A stretch of DNA of 64,000 nucleotides from Castellaniella sp034674885. Its GTDB lineage: Bacteria; Pseudomonadota; Gammaproteobacteria; Burkholderiales; Burkholderiaceae_B. The translations under genes were made by a program, and so were the position numbers. Positions 24,678 to 33,717 of this stretch are shown here, piece after piece. The notes under the pieces are model-generated. The model saw nothing but the letters and a program-made list of their open reading frames with translations, did not search any database and was not told the DNA's origin. The stretch's first letter is position 1. The number at the start of each line of letters is the position of its first letter. Location: positions 1-64,000 of the forward strand of contig NZ_JAUCDS010000011.1 of assembly GCF_034674885.1 (NCBI RefSeq). The letters are read 5' to 3'.

Positions 24678-25076
24678 ATGGCCAAAGCACAAGCCGGCGC
24701 CTCGCGCGTCCGCAAGAAAGTCAAGAAGAACGTGTCGGACGGGATTGCTCACGTTCACGCGTCTTTCAACAACACCATCATCACCATCACCGACCGCCAG
24801 GGCAATGCTCTGTCGTGGGCGACGTCGGGCGGCGCAGGCTTCAAGGGTTCGCGTAAATCGACCCCGTTTGCAGCTCAGGTCGCCGCCGAGTCCGCCGGCC
24901 GCGTGGCCCAGGAATACGGGATCAAGACCCTGGAAGTTCGCATCAAGGGCCCCGGCCCCGGCCGCGAATCCTCGGTGCGTGCGTTGAATGCTCTGGGGAT
25001 CAAGATCTCCAGCATTTCCGACATCACGCCGGTGCCGCACAACGGCTGCCGTCCGCCCAAGCGTCGTCGTATCTAA
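24678..25076 (+). CDS. rpsK: 30S ribosomal protein S11
   Basis: 132 residues. The C-terminal block DITPVPHNGCRPPKRRRI is identical in style to the family. S11 lies on the platform near the mRNA exit. It is followed by the TTG-initiated rpsD after ten bases. Confidence 0.97.
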   Translation: MAKAQAGASRVRKKVKKNVSDGIAHVHASFNNTIITITDRQGNALSWATSGGAGFKGSRKSTPFAAQVAAESAGRVAQEYGIKTLEVRIKGPGPGRESSVRALNALGIKISSISDITPVPHNGCRPPKRRRI

Positions 25077-25086
25077 GGGGAACATC

Positions 25087-25710
25087 TTGGCTCGTTATAC
25101 CGGACCCAAATGCAAGCTTTCGCGTCGCGAAGGCACCGACCTGTTCCTGAAGAGCGCTCGTCGCTCGCTGGACTCCAAGTGCAAGCTCGAATCCAAGCCC
25201 GGCCAGCATGGCCGTACCTCGGGTTCCCGCACCTCCGACTTCGGTCTGCAGCTGCGTGAAAAGCAAAAGCTCAAGCGCATGTACGGCGTGCTGGAAAAGC
25301 AGTTCCGCCGCTACTTCCAGGAAGCCGAGCGCCGTCGCGGCAACACCGGCGAAACCCTGATCCAGCTGCTCGAATCGCGCCTGGACAACGTGGTCTACCG
25401 CATGGGCTTTGGCTCGACGCGCGCCGAAGCGCGGCAGCTGGTCAATCACCGCGCCATCGAACTGAACGGCCACACTGCCGACATCGCTTCGATCCTGGTC
25501 AAGGCCGGCGACGTGATCTCGATTCGTGAAAAGGCCAAGAGCCAGATCCGCATCAAGGAATCCCTGGACCTGGCGACCGGCAACGGCCTGCCCCAGTGGG
25601 TGGAAGTCGATGCAGGCAAGCTGGCGGGCGTGTTCAAGCAGGCCCCGGATCGCGCCGACGTCGCCCACGACGTCAACGAATCCATGGTCGTGGAACTGTA
25701 TTCTCGTTGA
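25087..25710 (+). CDS. rpsD: 30S ribosomal protein S4
   Basis: 207 residues when started at TTG 25087, which gives the family N-terminus (M)ARYTGPKCKLSRREG and has an AAGGGG ribosome-binding site. The frame is open upstream across rpsK, but that part is only overlap. S4 begins small-subunit assembly and, in E. coli, represses the alpha operon. The S4 RNA-binding domain (RLDNVVYRMGFGSTRAEARQ) is present. A rare start codon may limit its yield relative to neighbours. Confidence 0.95.
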   Translation: MARYTGPKCKLSRREGTDLFLKSARRSLDSKCKLESKPGQHGRTSGSRTSDFGLQLREKQKLKRMYGVLEKQFRRYFQEAERRRGNTGETLIQLLESRLDNVVYRMGFGSTRAEARQLVNHRAIELNGHTADIASILVKAGDVISIREKAKSQIRIKESLDLATGNGLPQWVEVDAGKLAGVFKQAPDRADVAHDVNESMVVELYSR

Positions 25711-25891
25711 TCGATTCGGGTGGCGTCGCGCCACCGCGCGGCATCCGGTCTCTGCCTGGATGCCGCCAATCAGCCCACGCTCTGGCATCTGCCCGAGGTG
25801 GGCTGTAGTCTTGTTCCGGCCTCGCCGCCGGTTCTTCATGTCCGTCAGCCTTATCGGTGTAACGAGCCGAGGGTATTGAAAAGGAAGGCAT
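25711..25891 (+). promoter_or_regulatory. Hairpin-rich leader between rpsD and rpoA
   Basis: The 181-base gap holds no gene. It contains a 7-bp hairpin with a three-base loop at 25719-25735 and an 8-bp hairpin with an 11-base loop at 25739-25765, with a third GCCCAC/GTGGGC inverted repeat just after. None has a T-run. It may act as an RNA-processing or translational control site for rpoA. No confident promoter was found. Confidence 0.4.
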
Positions 25892-26890
25892 ATGTCCGCA
25901 CAAGGTTTTCTCAAGCCCCGCACCATTACCGTGGAAGCGCTGGGTGTCAATCACGCCAAAGTCGTCATGGAACCGTTCGAACGGGGCTATGGCCACACGC
26001 TGGGCAACGCCCTGCGCCGCATCCTGCTGTCGTCCATGACAGGCTACGCGCCGACTGAAGTTCAGATCAGCGGGGTCGTGCATGAATATTCCACGATCGC
26101 CGGCGTGCGCGAAGACGTCGTGGACATCCTGCTGAATCTGAAAGGCGTGGTGTTCAAGCTGCACAATCGCGAAGAAGTCACGCTGCAACTGAACAAGCAG
26201 GGCCCGGGCGAGGTCCGCGCTCGCGACATCGAGCTGCCGCACGATGTGGAAATCATCAATCCCGATCACCTGATCGCCACGCTGACCGACAATGGCCGCA
26301 TCGAGATGCAGGTCAAGGTCGAGCAGGGTCGCGGCTATGTGCCGGGCAACGTGCGCGCGCTGACCGATGATCGTTCGGCCACGATCGGCCAGATCGTGCT
26401 GGATGCCTCTTTCAGCCCGGTGCGACGCGTCAGCTATGCGGTGGAAAACGCTCGCGTGGAACAGCGTACCGACCTGGACAAGCTGGTGCTGGACGTTCTG
26501 ACCAACGGTGTCATCAGCCCCGAAGAAGCCGTGCGCCAATCGGCCCGCATCCTGATGGATCAGGTGTCGGTCTTCGTGTCCCTGGCGGACAAGGACGCTG
26601 GCCAACTGACCACCAGCCTGCCGGTGGGCGGCCAGTCCGCGCCGATCGACCCGGTGCTGTTGCGTCCGGTGGACGACCTGGAACTGACCGTGCGTTCGGC
26701 CAACTGCCTGAAGGCCGAAAATATCTACTACATCGGCGATCTGATCCAGCGCACCGAGAACGAACTGCTGAAGACCCCGAACCTGGGCCGCAAGTCGCTC
26801 AACGAAATCAAGGAAGTCCTGGCCGCACGCGGTCTGACCCTGGGCATGAAGCTGGAAAACTGGCCCCCCGTCGGGCTGGAGCGCCCGTAA
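25892..26890 (+). CDS. rpoA: DNA-directed RNA polymerase subunit alpha
   Basis: 332 residues. The N-terminal assembly domain carries FERGYGHTLGNALRRILLSS; the C-terminal DNA- and activator-binding domain carries LRPVDDLELTVRSANCLKAE and NLGRKSLNEIKEVL. An AAGGAAGG ribosome-binding site precedes the start. It is preceded by a long hairpin-rich gap and followed by 146 bases before rplQ. Confidence 0.98.
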   Translation: MSAQGFLKPRTITVEALGVNHAKVVMEPFERGYGHTLGNALRRILLSSMTGYAPTEVQISGVVHEYSTIAGVREDVVDILLNLKGVVFKLHNREEVTLQLNKQGPGEVRARDIELPHDVEIINPDHLIATLTDNGRIEMQVKVEQGRGYVPGNVRALTDDRSATIGQIVLDASFSPVRRVSYAVENARVEQRTDLDKLVLDVLTNGVISPEEAVRQSARILMDQVSVFVSLADKDAGQLTTSLPVGGQSAPIDPVLLRPVDDLELTVRSANCLKAENIYYIGDLIQRTENELLKTPNLGRKSLNEIKEVLAARGLTLGMKLENWPPVGLERP

Positions 26891-26940
26891 GCAAACCGGT
26901 ATGGGGACGCGGGGCCACCGTTTCTCCATGCTAAAATCTT

Positions 26941-26967
26941 GCGCCTGCCCGAATTTCTGGCAGGCGC
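26941..26967 (+). other. 9-bp hairpin between rpoA and rplQ
   Basis: Bases 26941-26949 pair with 26959-26967 around a nine-base loop; no T-run follows. A -10-like TAAAAT at 26932-26937 precedes it, but no good -35 is visible. It could be a processing site or part of a leader for rplQ. Confidence 0.35.
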
Positions 26968-27036
26968 ATTCAACCCACCCGGGCCGCGCCCTGTGCGATA
27001 GAAGATCCGGGTTTTAGATTCAACAAGGAAATCATC

Positions 27037-27417
27037 ATGCGTCATCGTAGCGGTCTTCGCAAACTGAACCGTACCAGCAGTCACCGTCTGGCCATGTTTC
27101 GCAACATGGCCGTGTCCCTGCTGACCCACGAAGCCATCAAGACGACTCTGCCCAAGGCCAAGGAATTGCGCCGTGTGGTCGAGCCCCTGATCACCCTGGG
27201 CAAGAACCCCACGCTGGCCAATCGCCGCCTGGCCTTTGCCCGCCTGCGTGATCGCGACGCTGTCACCAAGCTCTTCAACGACATCGGACCGCGCTTTGCT
27301 GCTCGCAACGGCGGCTACACCCGGGTGCTGAAGATGGGCTTTCGCCAAGGCGACAATGCCCCCATGGCCTACATGGAACTGGTGGATCGTCCCGAAGCCG
27401 ACGCCGCCGCTGAATAA
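27037..27417 (+). CDS. rplQ: 50S ribosomal protein L17
   Basis: 126 residues, beginning MRHRSGLRKLNRTSSHRLAM, the family signature. L17 sits near the tunnel exit. It is the last gene of the ribosomal cluster and is followed by a clear terminator. Confidence 0.97.
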   Translation: MRHRSGLRKLNRTSSHRLAMFRNMAVSLLTHEAIKTTLPKAKELRRVVEPLITLGKNPTLANRRLAFARLRDRDAVTKLFNDIGPRFAARNGGYTRVLKMGFRQGDNAPMAYMELVDRPEADAAAE

Positions 27418-27469
27418 GGCCAACGCCAGGGTGGATACCTGATTCGCCTGCATGGCCCGCCGCATTCCC

Positions 27470-27501
27470 AAGGCCCGAAGCGCTTGCTTCGGGCCTTTTT
27501 G
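27470..27501 (+). terminator. Intrinsic terminator after rplQ
   Basis: Bases 27470-27481 pair perfectly with 27486-27497 (12 bp) around a four-base loop, with the second arm running into a T-run. It closes the alpha operon. Confidence 0.9.
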
Positions 27502-27551
27502 CATATTTTTCTGCGTGTAAAATCAAAGGGTTTTGTCCATTGGGATTTACC

Positions 27552-27980
27552 ATGTCAATTCCGGAACATCCGTCCGGGACGGCAGACGTCCCGCCCGAAG
27601 CACCATCCTTCGGAGGGTTGCGGCGCCAGGATGGCGCGCCGACGGACTCGGTCGTGGTGCTGTCGACGGCCCCCGACGTGCTGCTGGCCAAGCGGATCGC
27701 TCATGTACTGGTCGAAGAATCCCTGGTGGCGTGCGCCCAGGTCGGCAGCGCGATGACTTCCATGTACCTGTGGCAGGGCAACCTGGAAGGCTGCGAGGAA
27801 ATCCCGCTCAGCTTCAAGACCACGGCGGCCGTCCTGCCGGCCCTGCATCGGCGCCTGTGCGAACTGCACCCCTACGAGGTGCCTGAATTCCTGGTCATGG
27901 GCGTGCCAGCCGGCAGCGTGACATACCTGGATTGGGTGGCTCAGAGTGTCGCCGCGCCTCCTGACCCTGCGCTTCGCTGA
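27552..27980 (+). CDS. cutA: CutA1-family divalent-cation tolerance protein
   Basis: 142 residues. After an N-terminal extension of about 35 residues the CutA core begins (VVVLSTAPDVLLAKRIAHVL), with EESLVACAQV, MYLWQGNLEGCEEIPLSFKT and LHPYEVPEFLVM. CutA1 is a trimeric cytoplasmic protein linked to copper tolerance in E. coli, with unclear molecular role. The ATG at 27552 is chosen over an upstream in-frame codon. It precedes dsbD by 48 bases, an arrangement also found in enterobacteria. Confidence 0.93.
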   Translation: MSIPEHPSGTADVPPEAPSFGGLRRQDGAPTDSVVVLSTAPDVLLAKRIAHVLVEESLVACAQVGSAMTSMYLWQGNLEGCEEIPLSFKTTAAVLPALHRRLCELHPYEVPEFLVMGVPAGSVTYLDWVAQSVAAPPDPALR

Positions 27981-28028
27981 TGTCCCGCAGCCGGCCGTTG
28001 CCGGGCCTGCTCTGAGAGAGATGGTTTT

Positions 28029-30062
28029 ATGAAGAAGTTCCTGTCCCTGTTGCTGATGAGCCTGATGGTGCTGGGTGTGATCGGCAAGGCCTGGGCCGCC
28101 GATGATTTCCTGGATCCCGAAAAGGCGTTCATCGCCTCGGTCGCCACGCCCGATCCCCTGACGCTGGACGTGCATTATGCGATTGCACCGGGCTACTACA
28201 TGTACCAGGAACGCTTCGAGGTCCGCATCGAGGACGCTCAGGGGCAGTTGCTGTTGTACCGGCAGTCCACCTTGACGCCGCCGGGCGAGGAAACACGGCA
28301 GCCGGCCTGGACACAACCCCTGCTGCTGCCCAAGGGCCAGGTGAAGCACGACCCCACCTTCGAGCGCGACATGGAAGTCTTCCATCGCGGTGTCACCCTG
28401 CGCGCGCCTCTGAAAGCCGGTGCGGCTACGCCTTTGCAGGTGACAGTGACGGGCCAGGGATGCGCCGATGAGGGCCTGTGCTATCCGCCCATGACAATGC
28501 AGTTCACCTTGGTGGCCCAGGGCGGAGGCTATCAGGCCCAGGGGCCGCTGGTGCGCGCCCAGGTGCCTGCGCCGCAGGACGAAGGCGTCGCGCCCGTCGC
28601 GCGAGCCCCGGGGGATCGCGCGTCAGGTCCGGGCCTGGCCTTGGCCCTGCCGGCGGGCTCTGCCGGATCGGCCCGGTCGACTGCCTCAGGCGCCCCGGAT
28701 GCATCCTGGCTGGATCTGGGCGATGTCGGCATGGCGGCCTGGCTGCATCAGGCGCCCTTGTGGCAGATCCTGGGCCTGAGCCTGCTGTTTGGAATCCTGC
28801 TGTCCTTCACTCCCTGCGTGCTGCCCATGGTGCCGATCCTGCTGGCGATCATTGCCGGCCAGGACCAGCAGCCGATCAGCCGCAGCCGAGGGTTGTCCAT
28901 GGCGGCCATCTACGTGCTGGGCATGTCCATCGTCTATACCGTCCTGGGCGTGGTGGCCGGCCTGGTGGGCGCAGGCCTGGCCGCCTGGCTGCAATCACCC
29001 TGGGTTCTGGGCTCTTTCGCCGTCCTGCTGGCATTGTTCGCGCTGGCCATGCTGGACGTCTTCACCCTGCAGGCGCCGGTGGGCCTGCAGTCGCGGATGC
29101 AGGGCTGGATGCAACGCCTGCCCGGCGGCCGGGTCGGCGGTGTGTTCCTGATGGGCATGATATCGGCCCTGATCGTGGGGCCTTGCGTGGCTGCCCCGCT
29201 GGCGGGGGTGTTGCTGTTCATTTCCCAGACGGGCGACGTCGTGATCGGCGGCTCGGCCCTGTTTGCCATGGCGTGGGGTGAAGGCCTGCTGCTGTTGCTG
29301 GTGGGCGCGGGGGCTGGCGCCCTGTTGCCGCGCGCCGGGGCCTGGATGATGCCATTGAAGGCTGCCTTTGGCCTGTTGCTGCTGGCGACCGCCTGGTGGA
29401 TGGCGCAGCCGCTGCTGGCCGGGACGGTGGCCGTTACCGGCTGGATCTTGCTGGCGCTCTGGGCTGCTCTGGTGCTTTGGCATGCGACCAGCGGGCGGTC
29501 GATGGCGCAGGGTGATGCGCCGCCTGCGGCAGGCCCCTTGCGGCTGCTGACCCGGGCGCTGGCCCTGATGCTGGCGTTGTGGGGGCTGGCACAGGGCGCC
29601 GGCCTGCTGGCGGGTGGTCAGGACATGTTGCGGCCGTTGGCGCCCTTCGCGGCCGGGTCCGGGTCCGGAGGCGTGGCTGTGCCCGGTCCTGACGCCATCC
29701 GTGCCCGCTTCACGCCCGTGACGTCTCTGGCTGATCTGGATGCCAAGCTGGCGGCGTCGGATCGGCCGGTGATGCTGGATTTCTATGCCGACTGGTGCGT
29801 GTCCTGCCTGGAGATGGAAAAGTTCACCTTCAGCGATCCACGCGTGGCCGCCCGCATGGGGCAGATGACACTGCTGCAGGCGGACGTTACCCGGATGACG
29901 GCCGATGACCGGGCGTTGCTGGCGCGGTTTGACCTGTTCGGGCCGCCCGGCATCCTGTTCTTTGACCGACAGGGTCAGTTGCTGACTGATGCGCGGGTCG
30001 TGGGATTCAAGAAAGCCGACGCCTTCCTGCCGGTGCAGGATCAGGTGCTGGGGACGCGGTAG
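28029..30062 (+). CDS. dsbD: Thiol:disulfide interchange protein DsbD
   Basis: 677 residues. It passes electrons from cytoplasmic thioredoxin across the inner membrane to periplasmic DsbC and related proteins. A signal peptide (ending at KAWA) leads to the periplasmic alpha domain with Cys145 and Cys151 in GQGCADEGLCYPPM. The membrane domain carries Cys263 (FTPCVLPMVP) and Cys386 (VGPCVAAPL). The C-terminal thioredoxin-like domain has WCVSC (Cys590, Cys593). All six catalytic cysteines are present. It converges with tatC 45 bases later. Confidence 0.97.
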   Translation: MKKFLSLLLMSLMVLGVIGKAWAADDFLDPEKAFIASVATPDPLTLDVHYAIAPGYYMYQERFEVRIEDAQGQLLLYRQSTLTPPGEETRQPAWTQPLLLPKGQVKHDPTFERDMEVFHRGVTLRAPLKAGAATPLQVTVTGQGCADEGLCYPPMTMQFTLVAQGGGYQAQGPLVRAQVPAPQDEGVAPVARAPGDRASGPGLALALPAGSAGSARSTASGAPDASWLDLGDVGMAAWLHQAPLWQILGLSLLFGILLSFTPCVLPMVPILLAIIAGQDQQPISRSRGLSMAAIYVLGMSIVYTVLGVVAGLVGAGLAAWLQSPWVLGSFAVLLALFALAMLDVFTLQAPVGLQSRMQGWMQRLPGGRVGGVFLMGMISALIVGPCVAAPLAGVLLFISQTGDVVIGGSALFAMAWGEGLLLLLVGAGAGALLPRAGAWMMPLKAAFGLLLLATAWWMAQPLLAGTVAVTGWILLALWAALVLWHATSGRSMAQGDAPPAAGPLRLLTRALALMLALWGLAQGAGLLAGGQDMLRPLAPFAAGSGSGGVAVPGPDAIRARFTPVTSLADLDAKLAASDRPVMLDFYADWCVSCLEMEKFTFSDPRVAARMGQMTLLQADVTRMTADDRALLARFDLFGPPGILFFDRQGQLLTDARVVGFKKADAFLPVQDQVLGTR

Positions 30063-30107
30063 ATCTGCCTGGATCCGGCCGGCCACAGGCCGCGTCCGGC
30101 GCCGGGG

Positions 30108-30920
30108 CTATTCTTTGCTTTGTGCGGCGTCGTCCTGGGCCGCTACGGCGGTGGCCTGATCGGCCGGATCTTCGTCGGCGGGCTTGCGCTTTTCCAGTGC
30201 AGCGCCGGCCAGAATACCGATTTCGTACAGCAGGCACAGCGGGGCGGCCAGCAGAATCTGGCTGAGAACGTCCGGCGGGGTCACGATGGCAGCCAGTACA
30301 AAGGCGCAGACGACGACGTAGCCGCGGATTTCACGCAGTTTCTTGACCGTGACGAGGCCGGTCTTGACCAACAGGACAACCGCTACGGGGACCTCGAACG
30401 TAACCCCGAAGGCGATGAACATGGTCAGCACGAAATTGACGTAGGCCTCGATGTCAGGCGCTGGCGTGATCGAGTGCGGTGCGAAATGGGCGATGAAGCT
30501 GAAGACGGTGTGAAACACCACGAAATAACAGAATGCCATGCCCAGCAGGAACAGGAAGCTGCTGGAGATGATCAGCGGCAGCGCCAGCCGCTGCTCGTGC
30601 CGGTACAGGCCGGGAGCGACGAAGGCCCAGGCCTGGTACAGGACGTAGGGCAAAGACAGCACGAAAGCCGCCAACAGGGTGACCTTGATGGGCACCATGA
30701 AGGGCGTGATCACGCCGGTGGCGATCATGCGGGTGCCTTCCGGCAAGGATGCCAGCATGGGCTGGGCCAGCACGTCGTAGATGGCCGAGGGTCCGGGGTA
30801 TATGAACAGCACCACGAACACGGCCAGTACGGCGATGACTGCGCGCAACAGGCGGTTGCGCAGCTCCATCAGGTGCGAGATGAAGGTGTCCTGGGAAGAG
30901 GCGTCGGAGGCGTCAGTCAT
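30108..30920 (-). CDS. tatC: Twin-arginine translocase subunit TatC
   Basis: 270 residues with six predicted membrane segments. TatC recognises the twin-arginine signal of folded export substrates. The N-terminal SHLMELRNRLLRAV and the MSLFxxxP-like FGVTFEVPVAVVLLVKTGLV are conserved. The C-terminus is an acidic, Ala-rich extension of about 25 residues. It overlaps tatB by eight bases at the end of the hinT-tatA-tatB-tatC run. Confidence 0.97.
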   Translation of the reverse strand: MTDASDASSQDTFISHLMELRNRLLRAVIAVLAVFVVLFIYPGPSAIYDVLAQPMLASLPEGTRMIATGVITPFMVPIKVTLLAAFVLSLPYVLYQAWAFVAPGLYRHEQRLALPLIISSSFLFLLGMAFCYFVVFHTVFSFIAHFAPHSITPAPDIEAYVNFVLTMFIAFGVTFEVPVAVVLLVKTGLVTVKKLREIRGYVVVCAFVLAAIVTPPDVLSQILLAAPLCLLYEIGILAGAALEKRKPADEDPADQATAVAAQDDAAQSKE

Positions 30921-31251
30921 CTTTCTTTACGTCGAGAGCTTTCCGCGCCTCGTCCAGGGAGTCCTGGACGACCTGGGTCGGCTGGTTCACGGCGGATTTC
31001 AGGTCTTCCACGGAGGAGGTCATGGAAGACTGGACCGATCGGGCCGCGTCTTCCATCTGGTTCTTGATGTCGCCGATTTCCTTGAGGTCCATTTCCTTCT
31101 GGATGTCGGATTTGACTTCGTTCACGTAGCGCTGGGCCCGCCCCAGCAGGTGCCCGACCGTGCGGGCGACCTTGGGCAGGCGTTCGGGACCGATGACGAT
31201 CAGCGCGATCACGCCGATCAGCATCAGTTCGCTGAAGCTGACATCAAACAT
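30913..31251 (-). CDS. tatB: Twin-arginine translocase subunit TatB
   Basis: 112 residues: one N-terminal membrane helix (MFDVSFSELMLIGVIALIVI), the GPERLP hinge, then an amphipathic helix and a charged tail. TatB forms the receptor complex with TatC. It lies 28 bases after tatA. Confidence 0.96.
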   Translation of the reverse strand: MFDVSFSELMLIGVIALIVIGPERLPKVARTVGHLLGRAQRYVNEVKSDIQKEMDLKEIGDIKNQMEDAARSVQSSMTSSVEDLKSAVNQPTQVVQDSLDEARKALDVKKDD

Positions 31252-31279
31252 TATGGTTCCGGTTCAGTGCGCAGAAGGA

Positions 31280-31522
31280 TCAGGCGTCGGTTTTCTCGCG
31301 AGCCTGGACGTCCACGGTGTTGGAATCCTGGACCTGCTGCGTGACGGACGGCTTGGCTTCGGATTCGGATCCGCCTTCGGCCTGGGCGTCTTTCATGCCC
31401 TTTTTGAAGCCCTTGACGGCGCCGCCGAGGTCTTCGCCGATGTTGCGCAGTTTTTTGGTGCCGAAAATCAGGGCGACGATGACCAGAACGATCAGCCAGT
31501 GCCAGATGCTGAAACTACCCAT
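31280..31522 (-). CDS. tatA: Twin-arginine translocase subunit TatA
   Basis: 80 residues: MGSFSIWHWLIVLVIVALIF membrane helix, FGTKKLRNIGEDLGGAVKGFKKG amphipathic helix. TatA polymerises to form the transport pore. It starts nine bases after hinT; the SD AGGAG lies in that gap. Confidence 0.96.
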   Translation of the reverse strand: MGSFSIWHWLIVLVIVALIFGTKKLRNIGEDLGGAVKGFKKGMKDAQAEGGSESEAKPSVTQQVQDSNTVDVQAREKTDA

Positions 31523-31531
31523 GAGAGCTCC

Positions 31532-31900
31532 TTAGGCGGCGGGTGCCGCGCGTTTTGACCAGGGGCGTGCGCCACCCAGAATGTGGAAATGCAGGTGGTC
31601 GATTTCCTGACCGCCTTCGGGGCCGGTATTGGCGACCAGCCGGAAGCCGCCTTCGGGCAGCGGGTTGCAGCCGTTTTCGGCAGCGAGCCTGGGCACGAGC
31701 TGCAACATGCGAGCCAGCCAGGCAGCGTCCTGGGATCCGGTATCGGCCAGCGAGGCGACGTGATGTTTGGGGATCAACAGCAGGTGCACCGGCGCGGCCG
31801 GATTGATGTCATGGAAGGCAAGAAATTCGTCGTCTTCGTGCACGATGCGGGCGGGGATCTCGTGCCGCGCGATTTTACAGAACAGGCAATCGTGGCTCAT
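31532..31900 (-). CDS. hinT: HIT-family nucleotide hydrolase (HinT-like)
   Basis: 122 residues. The histidine triad is present in EIDHLHFHILGG, and the N-terminal CLFCKIARHEIPARIVHEDD is typical of purine-nucleoside phosphoramidases. It lies between hisE and tatA, an order common in Burkholderiales; any functional link to either is unknown. A gap of 148 bases without an evident gene separates it from hisE. Confidence 0.92.
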   Translation of the reverse strand: MSHDCLFCKIARHEIPARIVHEDDEFLAFHDINPAAPVHLLLIPKHHVASLADTGSQDAAWLARMLQLVPRLAAENGCNPLPEGGFRLVANTGPEGGQEIDHLHFHILGGARPWSKRAAPAA

Positions 31901-32048
31901 GGAATTCTACAAGACAGGACCGGACATCGATCCACTCAACCTCGTATGTTGCCACAATTTTCCTGGCATTGTGCTGATCGGCCGGGTGAACGCCGGTGGC
32001 TGAGGGTATGCCCCTAGATCGGGCCTGGTCCCGGGGCTGTGGCCGGTC

Positions 32049-32408
32049 TCAGTCCTTTGGGCGCGAGGCCTTTTCTTCCAGGCCGGACAGGCCCTCGCGG
32101 CGAGCGAGTTCGGCCAGCACGTCTTCGGGGCGCAGGTTGAAGTGCGTCAGCGCCACCAGGCAGTGAAACCAGAGGTCGGCGGTTTCAGCAATGATGCGGT
32201 CCGGGCGGCCGTCCTTGGCGGCCATCACCAGTTCGGTGGCTTCTTCGCCGATCTTCTTCAGGAAGGCGTCCGGGCCCCGTGACAGCAGCTTGGCGGTGTA
32301 GGAAGTCTGCGGGTTGCCGCCTCGATCCGGGCGACGGGTGGCCAGCGTGTCAGCCAGCCGGGCCAGGGTGTCGGTGTTGGAGGCGGAAGACGTGTCGAGA
32401 GAGCTCAT
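32049..32408 (-). CDS. hisE: Phosphoribosyl-ATP pyrophosphohydrolase
   Basis: 119 residues from the ATG at 32408. It catalyses the second step of histidine synthesis. The MazG-like motif KKIGEEATELVMAAK and ETADLWFHCLVAL carries the acidic metal ligands. In this organism hisE and hisI are separate genes, unlike the fused E. coli form. It is the last his gene, 50 bases after hisI. Confidence 0.95.
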   Translation of the reverse strand: MSSLDTSSASNTDTLARLADTLATRRPDRGGNPQTSYTAKLLSRGPDAFLKKIGEEATELVMAAKDGRPDRIIAETADLWFHCLVALTHFNLRPEDVLAELARREGLSGLEEKASRPKD

Positions 32409-32458
32409 GGCAGCAATGAAATAGGACGGGCCGGCGCCGGGCGCCAGCCGGAAACGCG

Positions 32459-32881
32459 CTAGGCGTGCGGGGTGTGGTAGATGGTATCCGGGTCTTTCAG
32501 GACCGGGTCCTGCACCACCCAGGCGGGTTGGGCATCCCGCGTGTCCAGGCTGCGGAAGAAGCAACGTTCGCGCCCCGTATGGCAGGCGATGCCTCCCACC
32601 TGGGTGACTTTCAACAGCAGTACGTCGCCGTCGCAGTCCAGGCGGATATCGTGGACCTGCTGGATATGACCGGATTCCTCGCCCTTGCGCCACAGGCGCT
32701 GGCGGGACCGCGAGAAATACACGGCGCGGCCGGTGAGCGCGGTTTCCTGGACGGCCTCGGCATTCATCCAGGCCATCATCAGGACGGTGCCGGTATCGGC
32801 ATCCTGGGCGATGGCGGGAATCAGGCCCTGAGCGTCGAAGCGCAGTTCGGCCAGCCAGGCGGGAGTCGTGGTCTGTGTCAT
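32459..32881 (-). CDS. hisI: Phosphoribosyl-AMP cyclohydrolase
   Basis: 140 residues. It opens the adenine ring in the third step of histidine synthesis. The zinc-site segments DCDGDVLLLKVTQVGGIACHTG and the earlier MAWMNAEAVQETALTGRAVYFSRSR are intact. It overlaps hisF by four bases. Confidence 0.96.
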   Translation of the reverse strand: MTQTTTPAWLAELRFDAQGLIPAIAQDADTGTVLMMAWMNAEAVQETALTGRAVYFSRSRQRLWRKGEESGHIQQVHDIRLDCDGDVLLLKVTQVGGIACHTGRERCFFRSLDTRDAQPAWVVQDPVLKDPDTIYHTPHA

Positions 32882-33717
32882 CGCCGCACCCGGATGCCCT
32901 GGGCAGCCAGGAAGTCCTTGGCCTCGGCCAGGGTATGCTGGCCGAAGTGGAAGATGCTGGCCGCCAGCACGGCGCTGGCGTGGCCCTGGGTGACGCCGTC
33001 GGCCAGGTGCTGCAGATTGCCCACGCCGCCCGAGGCGATGACGGGCACGGGCACCGCATCAGAGACGGCGCGGGTCAATTCCAGGTCGAAGCCGGACTTG
33101 GTGCCATCGCGGTCCATGCTGGTCAGCAGCAGTTCACCCGCACCCAGATCGGCCATGCGGCGTGCCCATTGCACGGCGTCCAGACCGGTGCCTTTGCGCC
33201 CGCCATGAGTGAAAATTTCCCAACGCGGGGGCTCGCCGGTGGCCGAGACACGGCGCGCGTCCAGGGCCACCACGATGCATTGGGAGCCGTGGTGGGCAGC
33301 GGCCTCGGCGACCAGTTCGGGGCGTGCGACCGCTGCGCTGTTGATCGAGACCTTGTCGGCGCCGGCGTCCAGCAGGCGCTGGATGTCGGACACCTGGCGC
33401 ACGCCGCCGCCGACGGTCAGCGGGATGAAGACCTGGCGGGCCACCGATTCGATGATGGGCAGGATCAGGTCGCGGTCGTCGGATGTGGCCGTGATGTCCA
33501 GGAAGGTCAGTTCGTCGGCGCCCTGCTCGTCGTAGCGGCGGGCGATCTCCACCGGGTCGCCGGCGTCGGTCAGGTTGACGAAATTGACGCCTTTGACCAC
33601 CCTGCCTGCGTTGACGTCCAGGCAGGGGATGATGCGGCAGCACAGGCCCGAGTCGCCGGATGCCGGGACTGAGGAATGGGGCGTGGCGGCGTTACGTAGG
33701 TCGGATGAGCCCGTCAT
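32878..33717 (-). CDS. hisF: Imidazole glycerol phosphate synthase cyclase subunit HisF
   Basis: 279 residues from the ATG at 33717. The first 25 or so residues are a family-variable extension; the TIM barrel begins at LCCRIIPCLDVNAGRVVKG. The catalytic aspartates are in CLDV and SMDRDGTKSG. HisF uses ammonia from HisH to form imidazole glycerol phosphate and AICAR. It overlaps hisA by four bases and hisI by four. Confidence 0.96.
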   Translation of the reverse strand: MTGSSDLRNAATPHSSVPASGDSGLCCRIIPCLDVNAGRVVKGVNFVNLTDAGDPVEIARRYDEQGADELTFLDITATSDDRDLILPIIESVARQVFIPLTVGGGVRQVSDIQRLLDAGADKVSINSAAVARPELVAEAAAHHGSQCIVVALDARRVSATGEPPRWEIFTHGGRKGTGLDAVQWARRMADLGAGELLLTSMDRDGTKSGFDLELTRAVSDAVPVPVIASGGVGNLQHLADGVTQGHASAVLAASIFHFGQHTLAEAKDFLAAQGIRVRR

